A DNA stretch of 64,000 nt from Chrysomallon squamiferum (taxonomy: Eukaryota > Mollusca > Gastropoda > Neomphalida > Peltospiridae), in contig CM022673.1 of the NCBI GenBank assembly GCA_012295275.1, positions 5,308,153 through 5,372,152 on the forward strand, written 5' to 3'. Every line of letters begins with the position of its first letter. Position 1 is the first letter of the stretch. Of this stretch, positions 1 to 11,655 are shown in pieces. Made by a program: the position numbers and the translations under genes. The notes beneath the pieces are model-generated. The model saw only the letters and a program-made list of their open reading frames with translations, had not been told where the DNA came from and searched no databases.

Positions 1-430
1 CATGCCAAAATAACAGAATATTAATTACATACGTATTACATATTAATACATATCACAGCTACAGTCTTACAAATGTCCAACAGATTTAATATTAGTTAAA
101 TTTAACACACAATTCAATAGTTTATAGAGTGATATTTCTTTCACGTTGTATTATGAATGAATGAATCACACATAATTTCGCTGACTTGTGTAAATAGATT
201 CGTACAAATTCTGTATTAGCTGTTAAGTCCAGTTTAAATCAGTAAGTGTCACTAGGACAGTTTCAGTTTTAAAAAGTCTTCCTATGTACTGGTAGCATAA
301 TATGGATGGTTATAATTTGACAACGAAACAAACGGGTTCCATTCATCTCATTTTAAAATACTCAACACTGTTTTAAACATTAATCTCGTTCGATCTGATT
401 TAATTATTTTTTTTCATTTATGCCTTGTTA
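1..430. other. AT-rich intergenic or intronic sequence
   Basis: Unique-looking AT-rich sequence with no convincing open frame, splice-site pair or repeat. Nothing specific is seen here. Confidence 0.5.
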
Positions 431-439
431 TTTATTTTT

Positions 440-664
<225 letters not shown>

Positions 665-699
665 CATACACACAGTCACACACACAAGCATATACACGA

Positions 700-1345
700 A
701 ACAAATGGGATGTATTTAGAGTGTGGGTGGATATATATATATAAACATATGAGCATGTGCGTGTAAATATATATATCTTTTCTGATATTCTTCACTCTGG
801 CCAAATAACCTTTATAATGATAACATCCATGTTTCATCATGCTGTTACTATATATAAATATATATTTAAAAAAAAAAAAAAACATTTAAAAAAAAATTTA
901 TTTTCATTTTTATAACAGATTTTTTTTTTTTTTTTTTTTTTTTTATTAAAAATAATATTAATCAAAAATATATATATATTCTTGTACTCTGTATCTCAGA
1001 AGTAAGACAGATGTTCTAGAACAGATGGTCACGTGACACAGCCAAACCGATCACGCGCACCTTTGTGTCTATTTTAGCTAGCTATGGCTTCCGATTATTA
1101 GCTTAAAGATAACGCTATCGCTGATTCAAATGGTTTGCACTGGCATGGAACATGTTAAGTCAGGACCAAGAGAGATAGGCAAAATTAGGCGAGCGGTTCG
1201 TAAAAGCAAAGGTTATCCTATGTTGCGTGAAAAAAAAAAAAAAAAAAAAAAATAGGAGAAAAGAATACAACATATGGTACAGCCCGATTTTTCTATATTT
1301 AGAGTAAAGAATCGGCAGCAAGGTTACTTTTAGGAAAGCGTATGT
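700..1345. other. AT-rich spacer with poly-A/T runs
   Basis: Holds short TA tracts, a poly-T near 921-944 and a poly-A near 1230-1252. Between 1000 and 1230 lies a more mixed-composition stretch with a CACGTGA motif, but there is no supported gene. Confidence 0.5.
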
Positions 1346-1690
1346 TTTTTTTTGGTGTGTTTTTTTTTTTTTTGTTGTTGTTCATCATTTATGTTTTTGT
1401 TTTTTTTTTTTTCTTTATTTCATTTCTATAAATTTGTTTACCTTTCTCTTGTAATTGTTTTCTTTCTTTTTCGTTTTTTTTCCAATCGTTTCAAATTTTT
1501 ATTTCTGTTTATTTTCTTTATTCACATTTTTCTTCCATTCTTTCCATTTTTCAGTTATTTTCAATTTTTTCTATTTTATTTTATTATATCTTTTTTATTT
1601 TTATTTCATTTGTTTTTTTATTTTTTATTCTTTCTTTTCCCCTTCTTTCATTCTTTCTTTTCTATTAACAAATTGGATATTTTCTAAATT
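1345..1690. repeat. T-rich low-complexity tract
   Basis: Pyrimidine-rich, strongly T-biased sequence with TTTC and TTTA runs. The Phe/Leu-rich frames here are by-products of that composition. Confidence 0.85.
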
Positions 1691-1859
1691 TTCTCAAATA
1701 TGCTTAAACATTTGTACTGTGAGTCTTGATCTACAAATGTTTTAGATGGAAATAACGATAGTAAATACTGGTTTACTTCAGCTTTTACGTGTAAATGTCA
1801 TTTCTGTTTTCTTATCTTTAACAGTGCATGTCAAATTATCAGAGATAAAATGAGTGTGT

Positions 1860-2270
1860 GAGAGAGAATGAAACAGAGACAAACGCACATACACTCACGT
1901 ACACACACTCACACTCACATACACACACTCACGCAATATACACACATGTACACAGATATATATACTTACCGACACGCATTCACACACATACATACGCAGA
2001 TTCTCATATATACATATAGTTCTATGCACATATACAAACATATACACAGTCACAGACACATACACATACATATACACATACATACAGACACAAACATTTA
2101 GACATATATACACACATACACATACCATTCTCACACACATACACATACCATACTCACACACATACACCTACATAAAGACATACATATATACACACACACA
2201 TAAACATACACATAATACATACACATATGGACATACGCACATTCACACTTATATACAGTTTCGAGACACA
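1860..2270. repeat. Imperfect CA/TACA-rich simple repeat
   Basis: Alternating ACAC, ATAC and CATA units fill about 400 bases. The His/Thr-rich frames it produces are not credible proteins. Confidence 0.9.
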
Positions 2271-2303
2271 AATTTTTACTTCTCACTCTGTGTAATGTTC
2301 TGT

Positions 2304-2496
2304 TCATTTTGAAACTTGTACTCGAGGTCTCCTATCGCAGTCTATTGTAAAAGCGAGTAAAGAGAAACAGAACTCGATATTTCTTTCAGCAAGGTCGGGT
2401 TTCTTTCTATGGTATTTACGTTGGCCATCATTACCCCAATTATACATTATCAGGAATCGTAAACCAAAGATATCGTACACATACATAGTCCATAAC
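2304..2496 (-). CDS. Candidate terminal coding exon, unassigned
   Basis: On the minus strand a pyrimidine-rich acceptor (TTTCGTTTACAG) ends at 2497. It is followed by an open frame of about 63 codons ending in TGA at 2304-2306. The predicted peptide is of mixed composition with Trp, Cys and charged residues, for example NDGQRKYHRKKPDLAERN, and lacks the monotony of neighbouring repeat frames. No polyadenylation signal is obvious just downstream, where the sequence turns into CA repeat. No family is recognised. It could be a real last exon, a decayed gene fragment or a chance frame; the acceptor and composition are the only support. Confidence 0.22.
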
Positions 2497-2534
2497 CTGT
2501 AAACGAAACATTCTTTGGTCACTACAGTTGACAA

Positions 2535-2672
2535 CAGTGTTATTTTATTTTATTTTATTTATTTCATTATTTCATTATTTCATTATTCATTTATTCATTT
2601 ATTTCATTATTTCATTATTTATTTATTTCATTATTTATTATTGTTTTAAATATTTCATTTTTAGTTTGAATC

Positions 2673-2701
<29 letters not shown>
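2535..2701. repeat. (TTATTTCA)-like repeat ending in poly-A
   Basis: TTTATT and TTTCATT units repeat imperfectly from 2541 to about 2655, and a poly-A run follows at about 2672-2700. Confidence 0.9.
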
Positions 2702-2703
<2 letters not shown>

Positions 2704-3560
2704 CAGTGTTGATTTAACCTCTGATTAGACTTACGTAATCTGTAAATCATTCAGATCTTCAAATCTGTTTATCTCAAGGTGATCGGGTTATACTCTAATT
2801 CTGTTTAAGATCTCGGTCTGTGCACTCAGACATAAAGGAATATGACTGAGCACAGCAAAACTATTTTTTGAATAAAATGATACGTGGAAATGGCGATGTG
2901 GAAATTGTAGCGGATTCTCACCACTGCGTTTTCATTTATAAACTTGCACACGCAGAAAAACGGCCAAGTATTAATAAGTATATAACTGACAGGAATAGCA
3001 TAAGCGTGTTTTATACGTCAAAATATGTTTATTCTTAATTAGCTATATGTCTTTATACGTAACACAAACAGAAACAAAACATATATATATTTATGTATAA
3101 ACAAATACATACATACATACACATACGTATGTATAGACAAAGACTCATGCGTATAATTTAAATACATACATACATATATACGTGTGAGTGTGTATATATT
3201 TATATATATGTGTGTGTGTGTAGATACATAAACACACATACACACATACATACATACATCTACAACATATACAATTATTTATTTATTCATTCTTTCATTC
3301 ATTTATACATACAAATTAAAACTTTGAAAAAAAAAGAGAAGTTAACTAATTCTCTTTATTTTACAACATATTAAAATTTAACTTTGGTGTACTTAAAAGT
3401 CGATTAAAAAAAAAATAATAAAATAATAAAATAAAAAAAAATAAAAAAATTACTTCATGAAATGCAGTTTAAACCAGGAGTAAAAAGTTTAAATAAACAA
3501 TGAGTGTGGACATGCTGTGTGTGGGGTTAACCGCGGACACGTAACATAACGTCCTCGCTG
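2702..3560. other. AT-rich spacer with TACA-type repeats
   Basis: 2702-3060 shows nothing specific. 3090-3300 holds imperfect ACATA/TACA microsatellite. 3400-3450 is A-rich. No gene is supported. Confidence 0.6.
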
Positions 3561-3561
3561 A

Positions 3562-4095
3562 TTTACCCCAGCAAATGTACCAAGCGAAAATATAAACTTC
3601 AACACGTTTTCTACTAAAGGAAAATATTTTATACTGGGTGTATGTATGTATGTATGTACTAAGCCAAATATAAACTACAATATTTTTTCTACTAACAGAA
3701 TTTTTTTTTTACTGGGTGTAGGTACGGATGTGCGTATGAATGTATGAATGTATGTACGTACGTATGTACGTATGTATGTATGTATGTATGTATATATGTA
3801 AGTTACTTTACCCCATCAGATGTACTAAGTGAAAATATAAACTATAACATAATTTTCTACTAACAGAACATATTTTATACTGGGTATATGTACGTATGCA
3901 TGTATATATGCATGCATGCATACATGATGTATGTATGTATGTATGTATGTATGTATGCATATTTGTATTTATGTATGTATGTATGTATTGTATGCTTGTA
4001 TATATATATGCATGTATGCATACATACATACATATATAGGGTGTTTGTGAATGTGTGTTTACGTGTATATGTGTGTGTATGTGTGTGTGTGTACA
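3562..4095 (+). mobile_element. Three copies of an interspersed element with TATG tails
   Basis: A unit of about 75-95 bases recurs at 3562-3640, 3657-3718 and about 3807-3886. It shares TTTACCCCA at its start (copies 1 and 3), then a GTACTAAG-like block, ATATAAACT, TTTTCTACTAA and a terminal ATACTGGGT. Each copy is followed by a (TATG)n microsatellite, the last reaching about 4095. The repeated core plus a microsatellite tail at the same place in each copy suggests a small non-autonomous element that carries or seeds microsatellites. No coding capacity is seen. It could also be a local segmental triplication. Confidence 0.6.
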
Positions 4096-4299
4096 CACCG
4101 TTTAAAATGTTTTTATAGCATCTTATGATCCTTGCTTTTTACATTTTATAAGTGTTTTATTTATTTTAAATATTCGTATTGTAATTTGACACTTAGATAA
4201 ATAAATATCTATTAAATTTAAATAGAGAAAGTTTTGTGAAATTACTCTGTATGATGGGATTAAGATATTATTATTGCTGTTTATGCGAATGAAGGGTCG

Positions 4300-4690
4300 A
4301 TCGAATAAACAAACAAACAAACAAACAAAAAATAAACAAACGAATTAAGCTGAACATAACAAAACTAAACAAACAACAAAAAAACAACAGCAACAACAAC
4401 AACAAAATAAATTAAATAAATAAAAATAAAAATAAAATAAAGTTAAGCTTAGCTGAGCTAGGCTATACTGTGTTATACTCTATTATAGTATACTAGAATA
4501 GACTAGACAAGACTATACTAAAGAAAACGAAACGAAACGAAACGAAATTAAGTGAAGAAAAATAAAGCAGAACTAAAACTAATCAAAAATTAATAATTTA
4601 ACAGAAATATACGAAACAAAATAAAATAAAATAAAATAGAATAAAATAAAATAAAATAAAATAAATAAAATATAAATAAATAAATAACTC
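4300..4690. repeat. A-rich low complexity with AAAC and ATAAA arrays
   Basis: AAAC repeats near 4306-4330, CTATAC-like pentamers at about 4465-4525, CGAAA units near 4528-4547, and an ATAAA array at about 4618-4680. Confidence 0.85.
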
Positions 4691-4699
4691 ATCTGTTCT

Positions 4700-5500
4700 A
4701 GTACCGGGAGAAATCGTATGTCCAACAAAAGGATGTACAACTAACATACACTGACCAGTTTGTTTTCGTTTTGTTATTACAGCCATATTTATTTTTACAC
4801 TGAACAAATAAAACTGCACATCACACCATTCTGCATTATTTTTGTAAACATTTAAGAAAATATTTACCATATTACATATATCTGTCCTTCAATGTTTTAT
4901 TATTAATCACCGCATTCACATATCAGTTTCATTCACACAGGGCCGAATCTAAACCGAACGCAAGGTGAGTGGACGGAAAAAATATGTTGAGAATACCGAC
5001 GCGTATATATATATTCATTTTATGCTTTTGTTTACTGTAACTGTTTGTGGTTATAACTATTTAGTTTTTAACTTAATGATGTTAGAAGTTCGGCAACACT
5101 ATTTCGATGTATCTTGTGTAATATCTACCTTGGAACAGAAGACGACGTGATTATTAAAATAAACTTTTGACATTTTTGTGTTTTGATACTAACTCAAATA
5201 TCAACCACTAAAGTCATTAATGAAAAATAAATAAATAAATACGGAAAATAAAATAAAATAAAACGAATATTACTATTATTAAATAAATTCACCACAGATA
5301 TCACTCCTTATTTCTGCCGTTTGGGACACGTGTACTAAAAAAAAAAAAAAATTTAAAAAATTTAAAAAAAAAACGTTTACATATTTCATTGGTTCTGTTG
5401 ATGTTTTCGCGGATCCTCCTCGTACAATAAAAATGCATCAACAAATTCTTTGACACCTGCCAAGTAATATTTTGACATCGCGCTAGCAGACGACCTCTAC
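4700..5500. other. AT-rich spacer
   Basis: No repeat array of note apart from poly-A near 5335-5375. Short open frames exist but have AT-driven composition and no splice context. Confidence 0.45.
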
Positions 5501-6350
5501 CTCCCATTGTCGCATGGGATTTTTATCTCGAAGCGCATCTAGTCAGAACCATATTGCATGATCGCGTGCCCGACTTGGACACGGCCTGCGAGCTCTGTGG
5601 CTCGGAACGGTCCCAGACAACTTGTACGTTTCAGTCGACTCTGCTGGGCTCTGTCTGTCTTTTGTTACTACCGAGAACAACAAAACGAGGTCTCAAGTTC
5701 TGTTTTAATTTTTATTTTTTATAAATGTAATATACAGTTTAGTTTTGTTTTTTTCTTTCTGATTTTCTTCTTCATTGCTGTTCGATTTGCGAAACATGAC
5801 TTGCAAGTTTTTCGTCTGGCTGAAATCGACATTTTTTTTTTCGAGCACTGCAGACGTTGTTATCTTCACAGAGATTGCAGCAGAACAGGATTCTTGTTCG
5901 TGGAAACCGAACTTGTGAAACTGTGCTGGTAAATGCTTTTTTTTTTTATTTTTTTTTTTTTTGAAGCAGTTTGTTAAACTTTGAGATTTTCACATTGGTG
6001 GACACATGGAATATTGCGAAGGTACTTCATCTCTCTGGACAATCAAGATGGTATTCAGTTTCGAAACAGTTGTGTGTCTTCGTATTCCAGTTTCTTTTCT
6101 TTCAATTTGCCGAAATGCAGATAGAAAAACAGAGCCAGGCATCACACGAATGAGCTGCTGGAGATGTGGAGAAAAATGGATTTCGTAAGATAATTAGATT
6201 CTGTTCCAGTGGTTTTCCGTTGCACATGCCAATCACAAAAGCGCATGCGCAACAGGAAATCAGAGGAACCGGATCTAGGCAACGACGAAGACTTTTCGTG
6301 GTTATATCGATTTTGTCTACAAGACCCAACGTCTTTCTACATTTTTAATT
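5500..6350. other. Low-repeat island, possible promoter or 5' exon region
   Basis: This stretch is less repetitive and richer in CpG than its surroundings, especially 5540-5700 and 6150-6300. It has open frames on both strands but none with recognisable domains. A possible donor (CTGGTAAATG) lies near 5928. The promoter-type motif cluster at 6229-6274 sits inside it. No transcript direction can be fixed. Confidence 0.35.
6229..6274. promoter_or_regulatory. CCAAT / NRF-1 / ETS motif cluster
   Basis: A CCAAT box at 6229-6233 is followed by GCGCATGCGC at 6241-6250, a perfect palindromic core of the NRF-1 site. Two ETS-like cores follow, CAGGAA at 6253 and CCGGAT near 6269. Such a compact combination is typical of animal housekeeping promoters. 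In DNA this AT-rich an exact NRF-1 core is unlikely by chance. Because the core is palindromic, direction is not determined. Confidence 0.42.
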
Positions 6351-6438
6351 AAAAGTGTATATCTGCTTTTAAGTAAAAATAAATATTTCAATACGGTAAA
6401 AAGTTCTTTATTATTTATTTGTTTACATACAACGATTC

Positions 6439-6439
6439 A

Positions 6440-6488
<49 letters not shown>
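6439..6488. repeat. (TTA)n microsatellite
   Basis: Near-perfect TTA trinucleotide array. Confidence 0.95.
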
Positions 6489-6489
<1 letters not shown>

Positions 6490-6491
<2 letters not shown>

Positions 6492-7240
6492 TGACGTTAT
6501 GCGAATTAATAATATAACTGAAAAATATTTTGGGATTGCTAGCACTACTACTATAATATCTAGTTTTTGCATTGTTATTATTACCGATGATGATAATTAT
6601 AGTTATATATTTTTCATTGATATAAATGGTTGTAGTCTATTTTTATAATTAAGGACAAAATTATTATAATTCTCTTCTGATTACATCAGATCCAGTGAAT
6701 CATTTATTTCACTTTTCTCTTTCTTTTAAATTTCGGGAGCATTGGTTGCGGAGGGATAAACTTTTTTACGATCAAACCAATCTGCCTATTAATCAGTGAT
6801 AGCAGAATGTGACCAACTGTCTTGACAAGACGATATAAATCGTTTGCCCTTCCTTACTAATAAACTAACTTTCGTTCACCGAAATAACTGGAAATAAAGA
6901 TTTATAGCGCAGACAAAATAATAAGTACCAAAGTCGTTCAAGTGCAGTGTTACTATTTGGAAAGTATATCTAGTATACGTGGTGATTTGTACACACTGGG
7001 TGAGGCAGATCTGACGGCCATCTTGTATTAAACGTGTCCAGAGTACTTTTTGATGTTTAATAATTGTACGCGACCTCGTTGAACTCTTGTAATTTAATCT
7101 TGTTAGAAAATAATTTAAAGATGATTAATATCAGAGATGATGATGAAAGATGACATTTTAAAAACAAAGTTTAATATTTATTAATTAAATGTGACAAAAA
7201 TTATTTTGTACTGGAAAGAACATTAAAAGTGATACAAAAT
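6490..7240. other. AT-rich spacer
   Basis: Unique AT-rich sequence; no supported gene, RNA or repeat. Confidence 0.5.
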
Positions 7241-7375
7241 ATTATTACTACTGTTACTGTTACTATTACTACTACTATTACTTCTGCTGCTGCTTCTACC
7301 ACTACTACTACCACTACTATAACAACAACTACTACTACTACTATAACAACAATTACTACTACTACTATTGCAGTA
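7240..7375. repeat. Imperfect (ACT)n array
   Basis: ACT/TAC triplets interrupted by GCT, AAC and TTC units. This repeat class recurs at 19.7, 27.6 and 29.9 kb. Confidence 0.85.
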
Positions 7376-7529
7376 CTATTAGTACTTTTTTGGTTTTAAT
7401 TGCGATTTAAATAAATTAGAAAACAATTATAATCTAAAATTATTGTAAAAACTAAACTGTAAAGTTTCATGTATCATATTTGTGGGTAGTTTAAATACAT
7501 AACAAAAAATCGTAAAACAAAATACCACA

Positions 7530-7556
7530 TTCTACTTTCAAAGTTTGAAAGTAGAA
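7530..7556. repeat. Perfect 13-bp palindrome
   Basis: TTCTACTTTCAAA at 7530-7542 and its exact reverse complement at 7544-7556 are separated by one base. Confidence 0.9.
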
Positions 7557-7617
7557 AAACAATCATATTTCACAATACATAATTTAATAATGTATATTAT
7601 CCACAATTATTTATTTA

Positions 7618-7690
7618 TTATATAATAACAATAACAACAACAATAATATAATAATAATAATAATAATAATAACAACAACAACAAAACAAC

Positions 7691-7760
<70 letters not shown>

Positions 7761-7791
7761 TTAATAATAATAACAATAATAATAATAATAT
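7618..7791. repeat. (TAA)n microsatellite
   Basis: TAA array with a few AAC interruptions, about 170 bases. The Leu and Ile homopolymer frames here are artefacts of it. Confidence 0.96.
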
Positions 7792-7799
7792 ACACCTAT

Positions 7800-8280
7800 G
7801 CGCCTGCATTTACAGTTAAAAAACAACGGTAACTTAGCCTATGTATCCTTCAAACCATGTCGTTGTCAAACTTAGATCTTTCCTTGCAAGCCACTCATTC
7901 AAAGCCATATCGATTGTCACAGATAAAACCTATATTAGTTTCAACCATTAATTCGACTTTAGATTTCTGATTCGACAACCACAGTCTGAAGCACATGTTT
8001 TTAATCATAGTCTTTGTCAAAAGATATTTAAGCAGAGGACTGCTTTACGAGCAGATTATATATATATAACTTTTTTTTTTTTAATTTTTTTTTTTTTTTT
8101 TTTTTGTTTTTGTTTTCTGTGAAAGAAACATGGTATGTTGCAGACGTTTGAACAAAAGAATTTACAAACATGAATGCGATAACGCGTATTATATTTTGGT
8201 GGACTGTGTTACTATATGGCGTAGCGTGGGATACTAACTCAGTCTGTGAACTGGACCAGCTAAACCTTATTGCCTTAAAG
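7800..8280. other. AT-rich spacer with poly-T
   Basis: Unique AT-rich sequence, with a T-rich run at about 8071-8117. No gene is seen. Confidence 0.5.
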
Positions 8281-8376
8281 AAAAAAAAAAAAAAGAAAAA
8301 AAAAGTAAGTAAATAAAAAATAATAATAATAATAAGAGTATATTATAAAATAAAAAACATAATAGTAGTAGTAGTA

Positions 8377-8444
<68 letters not shown>

Positions 8445-8445
8445 T
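8281..8445. repeat. Poly-A, (TAG)n and (TAA)n tract
   Basis: An A-rich start, five TAG units near 8363, then a TAA array to about 8443. Confidence 0.93.
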
Positions 8446-8823
8446 AAATAACGAAACACTGTATTTTATTATAAAGTTCAGTCAGACTCTAAAACAAAAA
8501 GAACATAAATATCCATTTAATTTTAAAAAAAAAGAAAAAAGAAAAAAAAAAAAAAAAAAAAACCCAGAAAAAAACAGAATAAGAATAAAAATTTAGGTTA
8601 TTGTTTGAGATGTGTATGTAATTTGGTAATCTTCAAAATATGGTTCCGTAATTCAAATAAGAAATATCTCTCAGAATTTTACTACGATTTATTAAACCAG
8701 AACAAAATTAATATTGAAAAACTAGTCATGTAAAATGTTGCAATGATTTCGACCTTGTCAGATTAAATTGTTTTAATCACTTTTCTACATTTTCATCGTT
8801 GCCTATAAAAGGATAAATTTAAT

Positions 8824-8843
8824 AAAAAAAAAAAAAAAAAAAA
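8824..8843 (-). terminator. Pol III termination T-run for tRNA-Ala
   Basis: On the minus strand a run of about 20 T residues begins about 17 bases after the tRNA 3' end. This is far longer than the four T residues that normally suffice for RNA polymerase III to stop. Confidence 0.8.
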
Positions 8844-8860
8844 TGTAACGATTTATCCTA

Positions 8861-8932
8861 TGGAGATGCCGGGTATCGAACCCGGGGCCTTTCACATGCA
8901 AAGCGAACGCTCTACCACTGAGCTACATCCCC
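8861..8932 (-). tRNA. tRNA-Ala (anticodon UGC)
   Basis: The minus strand folds into a complete cloverleaf of 72 nt. The acceptor stem GGGGATG pairs with CATCTCC, with one G-U pair and discriminator A. The D arm has GCTC/GAGC. The anticodon stem TTCGC/GTGAA encloses loop TTTGCAT with anticodon TGC. The T arm has CCGGG/CCCGG with TTCGA in the loop. The A box (TAGCTCAGTGG) and B box (GTTCGATAC) match the internal Pol III promoter consensus. No intron is present and CCA is not encoded, as expected for a eukaryotic nuclear tRNA. With intact stems and a strong T-run terminator it looks functional rather than a SINE-derived relic, and no SINE body is seen next to it. Confidence 0.95.
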
Positions 8933-9235
8933 TTGACGTTAACGCTTTAAATAATACTGATAATATAAATGATGGCAGGAACAAACGTTGACCGATGTGA
9001 ACTGAGCAGAATCGTGCAACTAATATTTCGTGTGCTTAGCGTTTTACATCAGAGTAACAATTATTATTAGAGCTCTTCTTTATCAGTTTAATGCTTGTGG
9101 CAACACGATGTGGTTTTGTGCTTAAGCGTCTTCATTTTTTATTATATTACTAACGAAACTATTACTTTATGGTTGTAAAGAAATAATTACTGTTTTAACG
9201 TACGTAAAACAAATAAAAATACAACTAATAATAAC

Positions 9236-9244
9236 AATTTTTTT

Positions 9245-9300
<56 letters not shown>
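9236..9300. repeat. Poly-T followed by (TTA)n
   Basis: About 18 T residues run into a TTA array. Confidence 0.95.
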
Positions 9301-9443
9301 AAGATGCCTTATTGCCCTAGAAAAAGAAAGAAAGAAAGAAAAAGATTTCGGGCCATGAATTACCTTAATTAATTTGTATACATATACATACTCGCACTGA
9401 CATATATGCAAACATATACATATACGTACGTACATACATACAT

Positions 9444-9444
<1 letters not shown>

Positions 9445-9511
<67 letters not shown>
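9445..9511. repeat. (CA)n microsatellite
   Basis: About 33 perfect CA units preceded by ACGT/ACAT tetramers. Confidence 0.97.
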
Positions 9512-9655
9512 GTACATATACCTATACAATTATAACCTCCACATATACACACACTTGTTATATTTTGTTATAACTTCTTCGTATGTTAAAAAGTATCCAC
9601 GTTCATTTAGTTGGTTATTTATACCTAATATAGTAATAACAATAGAAGTATGACA

Positions 9656-9752
9656 GAAATAGAAGTATAACAGTAAAAGAAGTAGCAATAGTAAATGAAG
9701 TAGTAATAGTAAAAGAAGTAGTAATAGTAATAGATGTAGTAGTAGTAGTGGG
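9656..9752. repeat. 18-bp minisatellite of AGT/AGA triplets
   Basis: A unit close to GAAGTAGTAATAGTAAAA repeats about four to five times with decay at the 5' end. Confidence 0.8.
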
Positions 9753-9895
9753 ACTAATACAGGTATCTGGATGAATAGGCAGATTGTTTCGGAGCTGACT
9801 CTAACTTTCAATCAGTTATGACATACGGAATTTACAATATTTCACTTCTGACCCTTGTCTGGTTAGGTGTAAGATAGCTGTTAATGATATGTAGA

Positions 9896-9997
9896 CACAT
9901 ATCGTGATATAGTGACATATATCGGGTAGGTGGTCATAGTATACAAACATATATCGGATGAAAAATTAAGAGGTCATCGTGTGTAGACAAATATCGG
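9896..9997. repeat. Diverged short tandem repeat
   Basis: ACATATCG or ACATATATCGG recurs at about 9896, 9914, 9947 and 9987. GTCAT precedes the last two copies at similar distances. The repeat is weak and irregular. Confidence 0.4.
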
Positions 9998-10018
9998 AGA
10001 GCAAAACTCGAGCAGAAA

Positions 10019-10222
10019 TCAGTCAACTCGGTTTCTCATCCCGTCAACGAGGTGGGGAGGAGGGGAATCATCTTCTCCTTCCCGATTACAAACCTCGATG
10101 ATTTCACATGATTTCCCACGCGCGTGCTGGTCATCTGTTACTGTCACTTGAGATGACAAACAGTGAAATGAAAATTTTTCATAAAGATACATGTTAGTGT
10201 TTGTTTTCAGGGATGATCTCAA
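10019..10222 (-). CDS. Unassigned mixed-composition open frame
   Basis: A minus-strand frame of about 67 codons ends in TGA near 10019. Its C-terminal half is acidic and coding-like (DDQHARGKSCEIIEVCNREG, then EDDSPPPHLVDG) and unlike the repeat-derived frames elsewhere. It has no ATG at its 5' end; an internal ATG lies ten codons in. The sequence is not recognised and no strong splice site fixes its edges. It may be an exon fragment, a decayed gene or chance. Confidence 0.18.
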   Translation of the reverse strand: MRSSLKTNTNMYLYEKFSFHCLSSQVTVTDDQHARGKSCEIIEVCNREGEDDSPPPHLVDGMRNRVD

Positions 10223-10242
10223 AGCGAGACTCCTGTTGAAAG

Positions 10243-10440
10243 AGGTCAGCTTTAATGACCACTGACCCTGATGTGCTGAGGTCAGTTTTGACCATCACTG
10301 ACCCTGATGTTTGCGGAAGTCAGTTTTGACCATCACTGACCCTGATGTTTGCGGAGGTCAGTTTTGATGTTCGCTGACTGTGATGTTTGCTCAGGTCACT
10401 AATGACAATCACTTGCCCTGATGTGTTCTGAGGTGAGTCA
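10243..10440. repeat. 38-bp minisatellite rich in AGGTCA
   Basis: Units beginning AGGTCA start at 10243, 10279, 10317 (AAGTCA), 10355 and 10393, and a partial one at 10431. The period is 38 bases after a first unit of 36. The consensus carries AGGTCA, TTTTGACC, ACTGACCCTGATG and TTTGCGG. Confidence 0.93.
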
Positions 10441-11485
10441 GATCTAGACACGACATTTCAATTCAAGATTGATTGCTGTGTGAACGGTTTCTGGTAGAAG
10501 AATATTTATTTAAATCAAGTATGGTCGGGCTACAGTTTTCCAGTTAGCAGCAGTAACTCTTTTTTTTATGTACCCTCCCATAGAAGTATGGACTTGATTT
10601 CTTGTTAGACCTTCGTGGAACGAGAAATACCATAGACAACCCAACTACGAGGGTCGATCGTAAATTAATCGCCTATCAAGTAAAACATGAGCTCAGTTCT
10701 TCCCACGATATGTTTGTTAGTACGAATGTTCATATAAAGTCATGGAACCATTTTACACTCGTTTTACAATGAAAACGTGTATTCCGCGTAACCTATAATT
10801 AAAAATGTTTTTAAACAATGTTAATATATTTTTGCAATCGATGCCTCCCAAACAAGAAGGCATGATCCAATAATCTTTTAGCGGTTTTCCAAAACTGTTT
10901 ATGAATTTTGCGAGACCTTGAATTGTATTCCGAAAATATCGGTGCGAAATTGATTCCGCAGCATATAATTATGCCGGAAGTGTTGACCTTCACTTCTTGA
11001 CCTTTTGTTGTTCCGCAGTGTTTTAATCTGGATTCTTTTTCTGTGTTATTCTGAACGCTAAATTACATTTAAAAAGTATTTATAAAAGTTAATCATTTGC
11101 GTAATAAGTCTGCTAATTAAAATAAAAACAACATTGTGGATACCACTTCCTAAATCAGTAACAATGCAAAAATAGATATAGTTTGTTCAAAATATAGGAT
11201 GGTTTTTTTTTTTCGTCATTTATTAGTATACCAAAACGTAAGCACTACAATGGTTAAATATTATAATAGAGTTTTTTTTTTTTTTTGCTAAAGAAACGAT
11301 GAAGATTATATGTTAGAAATAACAAATGACATATTCAAATATATGTGCACTGAGACAATTATTTTTGTTTTAAACTTTACAAATATGCAAACAAGATACA
11401 AATGTCGTGTAATATCCACTAATGCAATCATTAACTGAATGCAAATTATGCATAAACATGCATACATAGAGAAATACGTATTACA
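10441..11485. other. Unique spacer
   Basis: Mixed to AT-rich sequence without arrays. A minus-strand frame at 10811-10993 has unremarkable composition. No gene is supported. Confidence 0.45.
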
Positions 11486-11489
11486 TACA

Positions 11490-11655
11490 TACATATACAC
11501 ACATTCCTAGCTACATATTAATTAAAAAACCAACACACACATATATACATACATACACACACACATGCATACATACATACATACGTACGTACATACATAG
11601 ATACATACATACACATTCATACACATTCATACATACATACATACATACATACACA
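11490..11655. repeat. (TACA)n microsatellite
   Basis: TACA tetranucleotide array interrupted by CACA, CGTA and CATT units. Confidence 0.93.

Noticed and set aside
5558-5932. 124-codon plus-strand frame
   Set aside because: The middle is Phe-rich translation of T-rich DNA, and the two ends share no recognisable protein pattern.
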